64,000 nt of DNA from contig NZ_JADNJQ010000003.1 of NCBI RefSeq assembly GCF_015555045.1, forward strand, positions 1 through 64,000, read 5' to 3'. The stretch's first letter is position 1, and every line of letters starts with the position of its first letter. The notes under the pieces were generated by a model. The model saw only the letters and a list, made by a program, of their open reading frames with translations, did no database searches and had not been told where the DNA came from. The position numbers were made by a program, and so were the translations under genes. The DNA is from Collinsella aerofaciens (GTDB lineage Bacteria > Actinomycetota > Coriobacteriia > Coriobacteriales > Coriobacteriaceae). This document shows, one piece after another, positions 23,181-31,836 of the stretch.

Positions 23181-24308
23181 ATGACGACCGTGATTTCACA
23201 TTTCTCCGCCCTCCGCGCAATTCGTCGCGCACGACGGGCGTACTCTGCCCTACCCTGGGACTCCGTTGATAGCGAACAGCAAGCACAGGCCTTGGCTGGC
23301 TGCATTCCCAACAATGACGCGATAGACTTTGGCGCACTTTCGATACTCGACGCCTGGAATGAAGATGATTCCGAACTACTCGATCTTCTCGTTTCAAACG
23401 AAGACAACAGGCGCCCCGACAAGCGACTTCTTCAGCATATTCTCTCCGCTCCGCTTCCTGAAGGTGCAATTATGCACGTCGAGGCCGACATCTACGCTAC
23501 GTCTCCTGCCATGACAGCCATGCTTTGTTCCAAGAATGAATCAGTCGCCAAAACCTTGATGCTACTCATGGAACTGCTCGGAACCTACTCCCTTCCCCCC
23601 GGGGCAACATACCCCATTGCCTATGACGCCATCTGGCTCAAGGGCGATGACTGCGCAGCGACGGGCGATCTTGATTGCCTGGGCGACCAGTCGGCGACCG
23701 AACAACAGAACGAGACCCGCTACGAACAGGCACACTACAAATGCGAGCCCGCCACAACTATCGAAGAGCTCGAGGCGGTCGCACGCTTCGCCAAAAGTAG
23801 CTCATACACCTCGTTTCGCACGGCAGTCAATCTCGCCCGACCCGGATCTGCATCCCCAGCCGAATCCCTAATGTTTGCCGTTCTCGGAGCGCCCATGCGC
23901 TTTGGCGGATTCGGATGTTGCAGCCTGCCCATGGGAGGCCTGCTACTCAACTATCGAATCGACTTCGACACTCTTGCGGTCAACATGTCCTCCGGCATCC
24001 CTTACGCCATCTGCGACCTATATTGCCCGGCCGCCGGAGTCGACAACGAATACAACGGAATTGGGCATGAGCTTCAAAACGCTCGCATCCACGATGGCAA
24101 TCGAAATAATGGCCTCAAGGCAATGGGCATCCACGTCCTGGTTATCAATCGCGACCAAATGAAAGACCTTGTTGCACTCGAAGCCTTCGCCCAAACGATG
24201 CATCGACTCGCGGGAGTCCGATTCCGATACCGTATCAAGGGCTATCGCAAGCGTCAGGCCGCTTGGCTCAACGCTCTGCGGGCCGGAATCGGCCTTGCGC
24301 CGGTCTAA
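23181..24308 (+). CDS. unknown protein with nuclease-like (VSR/DUF559-style) C-terminal fold
   Basis: 375 residues; I do not recognise the N-terminal ~270. The C-terminal part (about 275-350) has the spacing of very-short-patch/DUF559 PD-(D/E)XK folds: CDLYCP, then VDNEYNGIGH, then DGNRNNGLKAMGIHVLVINRDQ, i.e. D..E..G..H..D..RNN..L..GI.V. This suggests a DNA-binding or DNA-cutting domain; no partner gene is adjacent. No ribosome binding site is seen before the ATG, so translation may be leaderless or the start may differ. It sits exactly between two ~203-bp inverted-repeat elements, with GC below the neighbours: an accessory gene, perhaps defence-related, but that is inference. Confidence 0.55.
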   Translation: MTTVISHFSALRAIRRARRAYSALPWDSVDSEQQAQALAGCIPNNDAIDFGALSILDAWNEDDSELLDLLVSNEDNRRPDKRLLQHILSAPLPEGAIMHVEADIYATSPAMTAMLCSKNESVAKTLMLLMELLGTYSLPPGATYPIAYDAIWLKGDDCAATGDLDCLGDQSATEQQNETRYEQAHYKCEPATTIEELEAVARFAKSSSYTSFRTAVNLARPGSASPAESLMFAVLGAPMRFGGFGCCSLPMGGLLLNYRIDFDTLAVNMSSGIPYAICDLYCPAAGVDNEYNGIGHELQNARIHDGNRNNGLKAMGIHVLVINRDQMKDLVALEAFAQTMHRLAGVRFRYRIKGYRKRQAAWLNALRAGIGLAPV

Positions 24309-24341
24309 ACGGCGAATCACCCGCGCGCCGCCGAACAGGAC

Positions 24342-24545
24342 TGGACAGTTAGTTCAGATACGTATAGATGGACACATTGAATTAGGCTGTTTTGCAGCTA
24401 TCTCTATACCATTCGCCCTATTTGAAGGCAGGGTAGACTTCAAAACAGCGCCATATGGACTAACTAAAGCTCCGAAACAACGTATCGGCATTGAATTGAG
24501 CACTTCGAGTCCTCAGAACTTATACGTATCTGAACTAACTGTCCA
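24342..24545. mobile_element. 204-bp inverted-repeat element (MITE-like), copy 2
   Basis: Perfect 24-bp terminal inverted repeats TGGACAGTTAGTTCAGATACGTAT and complement. It begins 33 bp after the stop of the nuclease-like gene. Same length class as copy 1 (202 bp) but an AT-richer interior without clear resemblance. Confidence 0.8.
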
Positions 24546-24659
24546 CCTCTGATTTCGACGGCCGTCCAAACGCCCCTAAACGCCCTCAATTACCCTCCAT
24601 TTGACAGCGGCAACAGGGTCGCTCACCATAGCAGGCGACAAATCAACGAAAGGATGAAC

Positions 24660-25289
24660 ATGGCAGCTGCACAGCCGCTTAAGATTCGCATGGTTGCCGG
24701 ACTTGGCAACCCTGGCGAGGAATATGCCGAGACCCGTCACAACGCTGGTTTCAAAGCAATCGACGAGCTGGCCCGTCAGGCCGGCGTCACGTACTGGAAA
24801 AACCAAGCAGGCGCCGAGGTCGCGCTCATCAACATCAACGATCCCGAGGAAGAGGGCGGTAAGCGCCAGATCGTGCTGGTCAAGCCGCAGTCGTACATGA
24901 ACACCTCGGGCGGGCCCATCTCCAAGCTCTGCCGCGAGTACAAGATCAAGGCCGAGGAGCTGCTCGTGATTCACGACGAGCTCGATATTCCCGCCGGCGA
25001 CGTGCGTGTTAAGGTGGGCGGCGGCCACGCCGGTCACAACGGCCTGCGCTCCATCATCGACAAGATGGGCAGCCGCGACTTCAGCCGCATCCGCACCGGC
25101 ATCGGCAACCCTCCCGGCAAGATGGCTGTCGCCGACTACGTGCTTAAGCAGCTGCGCGCCCGCGAGGCCGAGGATTTCCAGGACACCTGTGCCCGCGCCG
25201 CCGACGCCGCCGGTCTGGCCATCGTCCACGGCGTAATCTACGCCCGCGATCACGTAAACGGCGCCGCTTCCGCCAACGGCAAGCACTAA
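24660..25289 (+). CDS. pth: peptidyl-tRNA hydrolase
   Basis: 209 residues. It releases peptides from prematurely dropped peptidyl-tRNA. Motifs: GLGNPGEEYAETRHNAGF (with catalytic His and Asn), KPQSYMNTSGG, HDELDIPAGDVRVKVGGGHAGHNGLRSI and FSRIRTGIGNP. The last ~15 residues are an extra Ala/Asn-rich tail. Two in-frame ATGs (24654 and 24660) compete; the GAAAGG sits 6 nt before the second, which I chose. Confidence 0.95.
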   Translation: MAAAQPLKIRMVAGLGNPGEEYAETRHNAGFKAIDELARQAGVTYWKNQAGAEVALININDPEEEGGKRQIVLVKPQSYMNTSGGPISKLCREYKIKAEELLVIHDELDIPAGDVRVKVGGGHAGHNGLRSIIDKMGSRDFSRIRTGIGNPPGKMAVADYVLKQLRAREAEDFQDTCARAADAAGLAIVHGVIYARDHVNGAASANGKH

Positions 25290-25307
25290 AACCTATCATT
25301 TAGGGAC

Positions 25308-25473
25308 AGGTTTATTTTGGCAAGTTTTACCTGCGGAAACTCCCCAGTTGCGGCATCGCAATCAACCGCGCGCCGACATACATGCATAGCACCCCAAAGG
25401 AGGCCGGCCTCATCACAGCCCGAGGCCGGCCCCCTTTGCCGTTTTACCTGATAAAACCGACCAAAATAAACCT
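25308..25473. repeat. AGGTTTATTTTGG inverted pair around the pth terminator
   Basis: AGGTTTATTTTGG (25308-25320) and its exact complement CCAAAATAAACCT (25461-25473) bracket the pth terminator. The left half extends as GGGACAGGTTTATTTTGG, and a near copy (GCAGGTAAAACCTACCAGAA then TAAACCTGTCCCTA) lies at 36391-36424, so this is a dispersed repeat. Confidence 0.55.
25396..25437 (+). terminator. terminator of pth
   Basis: AAAGG.GGCCGGCCTC / GAGGCCGGCC.CCTTT stem with a 10-nt loop, followed by TTTGCCGTTTT. Confidence 0.75.
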
Positions 25474-25553
25474 CTCCCCCTTTGGTAGGCCAAAGTGGAT
25501 AAACCCTGCTCCCAACCGCCGAAGACACACGTAAGTGACATGTCCATGAGGGT

Positions 25554-25559
25554 ATAATT
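25554..25559 (+). promoter_or_regulatory. probable -10 of the nfnAB operon
   Basis: A consensus TATAAT 104 bp before the nfnA start; a convincing -35 hexamer is not seen at the usual distance. Confidence 0.4.
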
Positions 25560-25663
25560 TGCACCGTATGTCTGCACAACGCCTGTGCGCGTACGGTTTT
25601 ATTCGGGCTACCGTCCATTTCCGTGGAGGCACGGTTCGGCGGCCCTAACAAGAGAGGGGTTCT

Positions 25664-26503
25664 ATGTATAAGATCCTGGAGAAGACGCAGTTCTCGGAGA
25701 AGGTGTTCAAGTTCCGCATCGAGGCGCCTGCAATCGCCAAGCATGCGCACGCTGGACAGTTCCTCATGGTTCGCGCCAACGAGACGGGCGAGCGCGTCCC
25801 GTTTACCCTGGCCGGCTGGAACGGTGACGAGGGCTGGGTCGAGTTCATCTTCATGGTGATCGGCAAGACCACCGAGATGCTTTCCACCTACGAGGCCGGC
25901 GAGTCGCTGCGCGACGTCGTGGGCCCGCTGGGCGTTCCCACCGAGATGGCCGAGGGCCCCTGCGCCGTCATTGGCGGCGGCGTTGGCCTGGCAATTGCCT
26001 TCCCGGTCGCCAAGCACCTGGTCGAGACCGGCCACGAGGTGCACGCCATCATGGGCGCCCGCACCAAGGACCTCCTGCTCATGGAGGACCAGTTCCGCGA
26101 GCTCCTCGACGAGGACCACATCCACATCACTACCGACGACGGTTCCTACGGCGAGCAGGGCGTTGTAACCGCTCCGCTGGAGCGCCTGCTGCAGGACAAG
26201 GCCGTGAGCCAGGTCTTCTGCGTCGGCCCCGTTCCGATGATGAAGTTCTCGACCCTCACCGCCCAGAAGTACGACACCCCCATCACCGCGTCGCTCAACC
26301 CCATCATGGTTGACGGCACCGGTATGTGCGGCTGCTGCCGCGTCGAGGTGGGCGGCGTGACCAAGTTCGCTTGCGTCGACGGCCCCGACTTCGATGCCAC
26401 CCTGGTCGACTGGGATGACCTTCGTGCCCGCCAGGCCGCTTACCGTTCCGAAGAGGGCGAGTCCCTCAAGGCCTATGAGGAAAAGAGCTGCGCATGCCAC
26501 TAG
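25664..26503 (+). CDS. nfnA: NfnA/SudB-type ferredoxin-NADP(H) oxidoreductase subunit
   Basis: 279 residues. FAD-binding barrel (1-~95; GQFLMVRANETGERVPFTLAGW), an NAD-binding Rossmann part (VIGGGVGLAIAFPVAKHL) and a C-terminal [2Fe-2S] loop with MCGCCRVEVGG plus C at KFACVDG. With NfnB it forms the cytoplasmic transhydrogenase that makes NADPH from NADH and reduced ferredoxin by electron bifurcation/confurcation; sulfide dehydrogenase subunit beta is an alternative label for the same family. Overlaps nfnB by 10 bp. Ribosome site GAGAGGGG precedes the ATG. Confidence 0.88.
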   Translation: MYKILEKTQFSEKVFKFRIEAPAIAKHAHAGQFLMVRANETGERVPFTLAGWNGDEGWVEFIFMVIGKTTEMLSTYEAGESLRDVVGPLGVPTEMAEGPCAVIGGGVGLAIAFPVAKHLVETGHEVHAIMGARTKDLLLMEDQFRELLDEDHIHITTDDGSYGEQGVVTAPLERLLQDKAVSQVFCVGPVPMMKFSTLTAQKYDTPITASLNPIMVDGTGMCGCCRVEVGGVTKFACVDGPDFDATLVDWDDLRARQAAYRSEEGESLKAYEEKSCACH

Positions 26504-27903
26504 TTAACGGTCGTTTCGTTGCCGATATGAAGTCGCCCCGCACCCCCGATAACGAGGAGCCGGCTGCCGAGCGCGCCTGCGACTTCCGCCCCGTCGACAA
26601 GGGCTTCACCGAGGAGATGGCGCTGGCCGAGGCCGAGCGCTGTCTCAACTGCAAGAAGCCGTTCTGTGTTGAGGGCTGCCCCGTCAACATCAACATCCCC
26701 CGCTTTATCGAGCAGATCCGCGAGAAGGACTTCGGCGGCGCCCTCGATACCATCCGTGAGGACTCCATGCTTCCCGCCATCTGCGGTCGCGTCTGCCCGC
26801 AGGAGAACCAGTGCGAGGGCAAGTGCATCCGTGGTAAGAAGTCCGAGCCCGTGGCCATCGGCCAGCTCGAGCGCTTCCTGGGTGACCGCCCCGAGCTCGC
26901 CTCCACGCCCAAGATGGCCCCCAAGAACGGCAAGAAGGTCGCCGTCGTCGGCTCCGGCCCGTCCGGCATCACCTGCGCCGGCGAGCTCGCCCGTAACGGT
27001 TTTGACGTCACCGTCTTTGAGGCGTTCTTCACCGGCGGCGGCGTGCTGGTCTACGGCATCCCCGAGTTCCGTCTGCCCAAGGCGGTCGTCAAGCGCGAGA
27101 TCGACGGCCTGGAGGACATGGGCGTCAAGTTTGAGTACAACTCCGTCGTGGGCAACATGGCCACGGCCGAGGAGCTGTTCGAGCAGGGCTTCGACGCCAT
27201 CTACGTGGCGACCGGCGCAGGCCTGCCCAAGTTCCTCAACGTCCCCGGTGAGAACCTGCCCAACGTCTTCTTCGCGAACGAGTACCTCACCCGCGTGAAC
27301 CTGATGAAGGCCAACAAGTTCCCCGAGTACGACACCCCCACCAAGCACGGCAAGAACGTCGTCGTCTTTGGCGGCGGCAACGTGGCTATGGACGCCGTCC
27401 GTACCGCCAAGCGCCTGGGTGCCGAGCACGCCATCATCGCTTACCGCCGTACCGAGGACGAGATGCCCTGCCGTCGCGCCGAGCTGCACCATGCTAAGGC
27501 CGAGGGCGTCGAGGTTCTGCCGCTCGTCTCCCCGCTCGAGTTTGTCGCTGGCGAGGACGGCTCCGTGTGCGCCGTCAAGGTACAGAAGATGGAGCTCGGC
27601 GAGCCCGACGAGTCCGGCCGTCGTCGCCCGGTGCCCATCGAGGGCGCCATCGAGGAGATTCCTTGCGACGTCGCGATCTCGGCTATCGGTACCAACGCCA
27701 ACCCCTTCGCAAAGAAGATCGGCGGCAAGATGGAGCTCAACAAGTGGGGCTACATCGTCGCCGACGAGGAGACCGGCCAGACCACCGATCCCCGCATCTG
27801 GGCCGGCGGCGACATCGTCACCGGTGCCGCTACGGTCATTCTGGCGATGGGCGCCGGCAAGAAGGCCGCCGCTTCCATCACCAAGAGCCTGCTGGGCGAG
27901 TAA
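26494..27903 (+). CDS. nfnB: NfnB-type FAD/[4Fe-4S] subunit (glutamate synthase small-subunit family)
   Basis: 469 residues. Two cysteine-rich cluster motifs near the N-terminus (CLNCKKPFCVEGCPV and CGRVCPQENQCEGKC) ligate [4Fe-4S]; FAD site VVGSGPSGITCAGELA, NADP site VVFGGGNVAMDAVRTAKRLG and the closing GGDIVTGAATVILAMGAGKKAA. The same fold is used as GltD, but no glutamate synthase large subunit is near and nfnA overlaps its start, so NfnB is the better reading. It links the ferredoxin pool, also used by the Ech hydrogenase in this window, to NADPH. Confidence 0.88.
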   Translation: MPLVNGRFVADMKSPRTPDNEEPAAERACDFRPVDKGFTEEMALAEAERCLNCKKPFCVEGCPVNINIPRFIEQIREKDFGGALDTIREDSMLPAICGRVCPQENQCEGKCIRGKKSEPVAIGQLERFLGDRPELASTPKMAPKNGKKVAVVGSGPSGITCAGELARNGFDVTVFEAFFTGGGVLVYGIPEFRLPKAVVKREIDGLEDMGVKFEYNSVVGNMATAEELFEQGFDAIYVATGAGLPKFLNVPGENLPNVFFANEYLTRVNLMKANKFPEYDTPTKHGKNVVVFGGGNVAMDAVRTAKRLGAEHAIIAYRRTEDEMPCRRAELHHAKAEGVEVLPLVSPLEFVAGEDGSVCAVKVQKMELGEPDESGRRRPVPIEGAIEEIPCDVAISAIGTNANPFAKKIGGKMELNKWGYIVADEETGQTTDPRIWAGGDIVTGAATVILAMGAGKKAAASITKSLLGE

Positions 27904-27931
27904 TCATCCGCAGCGCTAGCTACCAAACGGC

Positions 27932-27969
27932 AAAGTCCCCGTCGAGCACACGCCCGGCGGGGACTTTTT
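27932..27969 (+). terminator. terminator of nfnAB
   Basis: AAAGTCCCCG / CGGGGACTTT stem with T-run, 28 bp past the nfnB stop. Confidence 0.85.
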
Positions 27970-27985
27970 CTATGCCGATCGCCCT

Positions 27986-28020
27986 ACCACCGCAAAGGTG
28001 CCTGTCCCCTTTGTGGTGGT
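27986..28020. repeat. GGGGACAG-family hairpin
   Basis: ACCACCGCAAAGG...CCTTTGTGGTGGT stem (one wobble) around a loop with CCTGTCCCC. Lies between convergent nfnB and the cytidylate-kinase-like gene. Confidence 0.6.
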
Positions 28021-28029
28021 TTCAACTGG

Positions 28030-28653
28030 TTAGCCTTCGAGTTGGGCCACCTTGTAGCGGTAGGCTGCGGCGATGACGTCCTTGCAGCCTTCGCGGCCCA
28101 GCTTGGCGCGGTTGACGACGATGGCTTTACCGCTCGTCATCTTCCACTTGCCGGCGCTATAGCGCTTATAGAACGCCTCGCGCGCCTTCTGCTGCTGTTT
28201 GACCAGCTTGGCGCCCTTCTTTTTGTTAAGGCCACGCTTCTTGCGCACAATCTCGACGCGGTCCTCAAAGGGTGCGGTCACCAACACGGCAATGTGGTTG
28301 GGGTTGTTGCGCAGCAGGTAATCGGACAGACGGCCTTCGATAATGCAGCTCTCGGTCTCGCCCAGATCCAAAATCACCTGGCTCATCTTTTGGAACAACT
28401 TATCCGAGTACGAACGCGCATCGTAGCGGTCGGGCAGAAACGCCATGTTCTCCACGGCCAGACGCTCATCATAGGCGGCCATCTTATCGAGCGACTCGCC
28501 CGCGCGCAGCGACGCACGTACCAGCAGCTCGTTATCGTACAGCGGAATCCCCAACTCGTCGGCAAGCATGCGGCCAATCTCGTGGCCCTCGGCGCCAAAG
28601 TCGCGCGCGATGGTAATGACCACAGGATTCTTCTTATTCTCCAGATCGCTCAT
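28030..28653 (-). CDS. cytidylate-kinase-like family protein
   Basis: 207 residues of the cytidylate kinase-like (Cmk-2) family: ITIARDFGAEGHEIGRMLADELGIPLYD resembles a P-loop region with G-x-G/S substitutions, then IIEGRLSDYLL and VLVTAPFEDRVEIV. True CMP kinases carry GPAGAGKS; that is not present, so the substrate is unknown. A Lys-rich stretch (GLNKKKGAKLVKQQQKAREAF) replaces the usual NMP-binding region. Start ATG at 28653 with AAAGGA upstream; the longer frame starts in the repeat hairpin at 28671. Transcribed downstream of the amino-acid ABC operon but separated from it by that hairpin. Confidence 0.7.
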   Translation of the reverse strand: MSDLENKKNPVVITIARDFGAEGHEIGRMLADELGIPLYDNELLVRASLRAGESLDKMAAYDERLAVENMAFLPDRYDARSYSDKLFQKMSQVILDLGETESCIIEGRLSDYLLRNNPNHIAVLVTAPFEDRVEIVRKKRGLNKKKGAKLVKQQQKAREAFYKRYSAGKWKMTSGKAIVVNRAKLGREGCKDVIAAAYRYKVAQLEG

Positions 28654-28670
28654 CGCGATTCCTTTCTCTA

Positions 28671-28699
28671 TGTGACAAAGGGGCTGTCCCTTTGCCACA
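28671..28699. repeat. GGGGACAG-family hairpin
   Basis: TGTGaCAAAGGG-gctgt-CCCTTTGcCACA; the loop and stem carry GGGACAGCCCC on the minus strand. It lies immediately after the stop of the ABC permease gene at 28702 and may end that operon. Confidence 0.6.
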
Positions 28700-28701
28700 T
28701 T

Positions 28702-29340
28702 CTACGCTGCCACCATTCGCCTCTGATATGCGCGGACCAGCAGCGAGATACCAAAGTTGAGTACAAAGTACATCGCAAACACCAGGCCGTAGAGCATAAG
28801 CACCTGCGACAGATCGATCGCGTGGGCCATCACGACGTTGGCCGTGTACATGAGCTCGGCCACGTTAATGCCCGAAAGATACGAGCTGTCCTTGATGACA
28901 GTCGTGCACTGGCTAAACAGCGCCGGAATGATCGTCTTAAACGTCTGCGGCAGAATGATGTAGCGCATGGTGGCAAAGAAGCCAAAGCCCTGGCTCTGCG
29001 CCGCCTCAAACTGGCCGCGCGGAATCGAGTTGAGGCCGCCGCGCACAATCTCGGCCATAACAGCGCTGGTAAACAGTGTAAAGGCGATGGTCGAAATCAC
29101 AATGTCCAAACCCTGCACCGTAAAGTAGATAAACAGGATCCACAGCAGGTTCGGCGTGCAACGGAACAGCTCGATATAGGCGCTCACCAAAATACGGAAC
29201 GGGCGGGGCGCATAGCTCTTAACGAGCGCCAGCACCGTGCCAAAGATGAGCGAGAAAAAGATCGACAGCGCCGAGATCTCGATCGTCTTAACAAAGCCGC
29301 CCCAAATGTAGAGCAGGTTGGTCGCGTTGAAGATTTCCAT
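28702..29340 (-). CDS. polar amino-acid ABC transporter permease (second)
   Basis: 212 residues, about five membrane segments, His/Glu/Gln/Arg-family permease. The EAA coupling motif is ARGQFEAAQSQGFG-like: PRGQFEAAQSQGFGFFATMRYIILPQ. It forms the membrane channel with the next gene (29344). The start lies 3 nt after that gene's stop. Operon order: ATPase, binding protein, permease, permease. Confidence 0.88.
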   Translation of the reverse strand: MEIFNATNLLYIWGGFVKTIEISALSIFFSLIFGTVLALVKSYAPRPFRILVSAYIELFRCTPNLLWILFIYFTVQGLDIVISTIAFTLFTSAVMAEIVRGGLNSIPRGQFEAAQSQGFGFFATMRYIILPQTFKTIIPALFSQCTTVIKDSSYLSGINVAELMYTANVVMAHAIDLSQVLMLYGLVFAMYFVLNFGISLLVRAYQRRMVAA

Positions 29341-29343
29341 GCG

Positions 29344-30090
29344 CTAGGCCTCCTCTACGTTGTCGAGCCCCAGCTCGGCCAGGCTCACGCCGCGCGGACG
29401 CTCCTTGGAGCGGCGCTCGAGCCACTGCACCAGCATGGCGAGCGGAAAGCAGATGATGAAGTACATAAGGCAGCAGACGATGTATCCCTGCAGGTAACCG
29501 TACAGACTCACAAAGTTGTCGGAACGGTACATAAGGTCGCCGCCGGCCACAAGCGCCAGCACCGACGTATTCTTGACCAGGTTGAGCGCCTGGTTACACA
29601 GCGGCGGCAGAATGATCTTGAACGTCTGGGGCAACACGATGTACCAGTATGCCTGCGCACGGGTGAAGCCCTGGCTCTGGGCCGCCTCCATCTGACCGCG
29701 CGGAACCGCCTCGATACCAGTGCGGATGACCTCCGAGATGTAGGCCGCGTGATACAGACCCACACCCAAGAAGCCCAGCACGAACGGCGCGATGCGCACC
29801 GGCTGGTCGGCACCGGTTATGGCCTGCAAAAACTGCGGACCGGCCATGTACATAAAGAGCACCTGTACGGGCAACGGGGTGTTCTGGTAAAATTCCACGT
29901 ACACACGGCTTATGGCGCGCAGCACGCGCGAGCGAGTGGTAGAGAACACGCCCAGCAGCGTGCCCAGCACCAGCGACAGCAGCAGACCGGCAACGACCAC
30001 CTGCAGCGTCACGCCAAAGCCCTCCCAGAAGGGCCCCATGTTTTGAAATGTCGTCGACCAACGGTCGGCGTCAAATAATCCTTCGAGCAT
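29344..30090 (-). CDS. polar amino-acid ABC transporter permease (first)
   Basis: 248 residues with about five membrane segments; the EAA loop reads PRGQMEAAQSQGFTRAQAYWYIVLPQ, the site that docks the ATPase. Start chosen at MLEGLF (30090) because AAGGAAGGAA lies just upstream; a longer frame overlaps the binding-protein gene. Substrate specificity (glutamine, glutamate, aspartate or similar) cannot be decided from sequence alone. Confidence 0.87.
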   Translation of the reverse strand: MLEGLFDADRWSTTFQNMGPFWEGFGVTLQVVVAGLLLSLVLGTLLGVFSTTRSRVLRAISRVYVEFYQNTPLPVQVLFMYMAGPQFLQAITGADQPVRIAPFVLGFLGVGLYHAAYISEVIRTGIEAVPRGQMEAAQSQGFTRAQAYWYIVLPQTFKIILPPLCNQALNLVKNTSVLALVAGGDLMYRSDNFVSLYGYLQGYIVCCLMYFIICFPLAMLVQWLERRSKERPRGVSLAELGLDNVEEA

Positions 30091-30115
30091 TTGATTCCTT
30101 CCTTGGACGATGCGC

Positions 30116-30991
30116 CTATACAAGACCCCAGGTCTTGACCTCTTGGTCGAGCCAGCCATCGGCCAGGCGATCGCAAATCACCTGATCGACCACGGCCGAA
30201 AGGTCGCAGCCCTTCTTGGTCGCCACGCCGTAGCCCTGCTCGCCAAACTTGACCTCGGGCTGCAGCAGCTCAACGGTCTCGTTCATGTAACCGGCCAGCG
30301 TGGAGCGGTCCATGGCAAAAACGTCGATATTGCCGGCATCGAGCGAACTCTTGATGATGGGGTAGCCGCTAAAGGCCCTAAACTCGGGCTCGCAGCTAAA
30401 GCCGTTGTCCTTGATCATCTGCTCGATCAGGCCCTGCGTGGTAGCACCCTGGCTCACGCCAATGACCTTGCCGTCCAGGTCCTCAATCGAGGTAAAGCCC
30501 GAACGCTTCTTGACCATGAGTCCCACGTAGTCGGTACGGTACGGCGTCGAGAAATCCCAGCTCTTCTTGCGCTCGTCGGTGATGGTGTAGGTCGCCGCGA
30601 CCACATCGAGCTGGCCGTTATCGATCAGCGGGCTGCGCGTCTTGGGCGTTACGTCGGTAAACTCGACAAGCTCCTGGGCACGGGCATCCTTGTAGCTCAC
30701 GCCAAAGACGGCAGCGGCGATCTGGTAGCACAAATCGACTTCCATGCCCTCAAAGCGGCCCTTGGCGGTGTCGTAATAGCCGTAACCGGGAACGTCCTTC
30801 TTAACGCCGGCATTCAGATGGCCACGCGACTTAATGGCCGCAAGCTTAGACCCCTTGTCGGAGCCCTCGCCGCTGGTGGAGTTGCCGCAACCGGCAAGCG
30901 CGGTCCCCGTCAGCGCAAGCATACCGGCGCCCGCCAGCTGCAAAAAGTGACGGCGCGACACGGCCGCCCTCGTCATATCCGTCATGTCCAT
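30116..30991 (-). CDS. amino-acid-binding lipoprotein of the ABC transporter
   Basis: 291 residues. The N-terminus has a twin-arginine-like segment (SRRHFLQLAG) followed by a hydrophobic stretch and lipobox LAGC, so it is probably a lipoprotein exported with a Tat-like signal. The mature part is a SBP_bac_3 domain: GYGYYDTAKGRFEGMEVDLCYQIA, DVVAATYTITDERKKSWDFSTPY and GATTQGLIE. It captures a polar amino acid for the two permeases downstream. Start: ATG at 30991, 8 nt after the ATPase stop; MTDM two codons on is an alternative. Confidence 0.87.
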   Translation of the reverse strand: MDMTDMTRAAVSRRHFLQLAGAGMLALTGTALAGCGNSTSGEGSDKGSKLAAIKSRGHLNAGVKKDVPGYGYYDTAKGRFEGMEVDLCYQIAAAVFGVSYKDARAQELVEFTDVTPKTRSPLIDNGQLDVVAATYTITDERKKSWDFSTPYRTDYVGLMVKKRSGFTSIEDLDGKVIGVSQGATTQGLIEQMIKDNGFSCEPEFRAFSGYPIIKSSLDAGNIDVFAMDRSTLAGYMNETVELLQPEVKFGEQGYGVATKKGCDLSAVVDQVICDRLADGWLDQEVKTWGLV

Positions 30992-30999
30992 CACCGCGC

Positions 31000-31731
31000 C
31001 TAGTGCAGAATCTTGGACAGGAACTCGCGGCAACGCGGGTTCTCGGGGTTATCGAAGAAGTGCTCGGGCGTGCCCTCCTCCAGGATGCGGCCGTCCTCCA
31101 TAAAGATGACACGGTCGGCCACCTGGCGCGCAAAGCCCATCTCGTGCGTCACGCAGATCATGGTGATGTCCTCCTGCGCGAGCTCAATCATAACGTCCAG
31201 GACTTCCTGGACCATCTCGGGGTCGAGCGCCGAGGTCGGCTCGTCAAACAGGATGATGGGCTGCTTGGTGCACAGGGCACGGGCGATGGCGATGCGCTGC
31301 TGCTGACCACCCGAGAGATTCTGCGGATACTCGCCGGCCTTATGTGCCATGCCGACGCGCTTGAGCGCAGCGATGGCGATCTCGGTCGCCTCCTCCTTGC
31401 TCTTCTTTTGCAGTTTGATGGGCGCGAGCGTCAGGTTGCCCAGCACCGTCATGTTGGGATACAGGTTGAACTGCTGAAACACCATGGAACTATACTTGCG
31501 AGCCATCTCCAGGTGATTCTTTTTGGTGAGCGGCGTACCGTCGATGACAACCTCGCCCGACGTGGGCTCCTCCAGATAATCGACGCAACGGATGAGCGTC
31601 GATTTACCCGAGCCGGAAGGCCCGATCATTACGAGCTTCTCGCCACGTTTGACGGTGAGGTTGATATCTTTGAGCACATGCAGGTCGCCAAAGTACTTGT
31701 TGAGATGCTTGATCTCGATCATGTCTGCCAT
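31000..31731 (-). CDS. polar amino-acid ABC transporter ATPase (GlnQ-like)
   Basis: 243 residues. Walker [14 protein letters not shown], signature [15 protein letters not shown], Walker [16 protein letters not shown] and switch His in [12 protein letters not shown]. First gene of a four-gene uptake operon; start ATG has GGGAAGGG 6 nt upstream. Its promoter must lie between here and the long GGGGACAG hairpin at 31837. Confidence 0.92.
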   Translation of the reverse strand: MADMIEIKHLNKYFGDLHVLKDINLTVKRGEKLVMIGPSGSGKSTLIRCVDYLEEPTSGEVVIDGTPLTKKNHLEMARKYSSMVFQQFNLYPNMTVLGNLTLAPIKLQKKSKEEATEIAIAALKRVGMAHKAGEYPQNLSGGQQQRIAIARALCTKQPIILFDEPTSALDPEMVQEVLDVMIELAQEDITMICVTHEMGFARQVADRVIFMEDGRILEEGTPEHFFDNPENPRCREFLSKILH

Positions 31732-31836
31732 GAATGTCCCTTCCCTGCGTTTACATGAGTTGAACTATTGTACGGAAAGAACCACGTTTCCGCAGCCCAC
31801 ACTACATTCCCGTAAAGAACCCGCAACCTTCCACCC

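Noticed and set aside
26494-27903. glutamate synthase small subunit (gltD)
   Set aside because: No glutamate synthase large-subunit gene is adjacent and the gene overlaps nfnA, so NfnB is the better reading.
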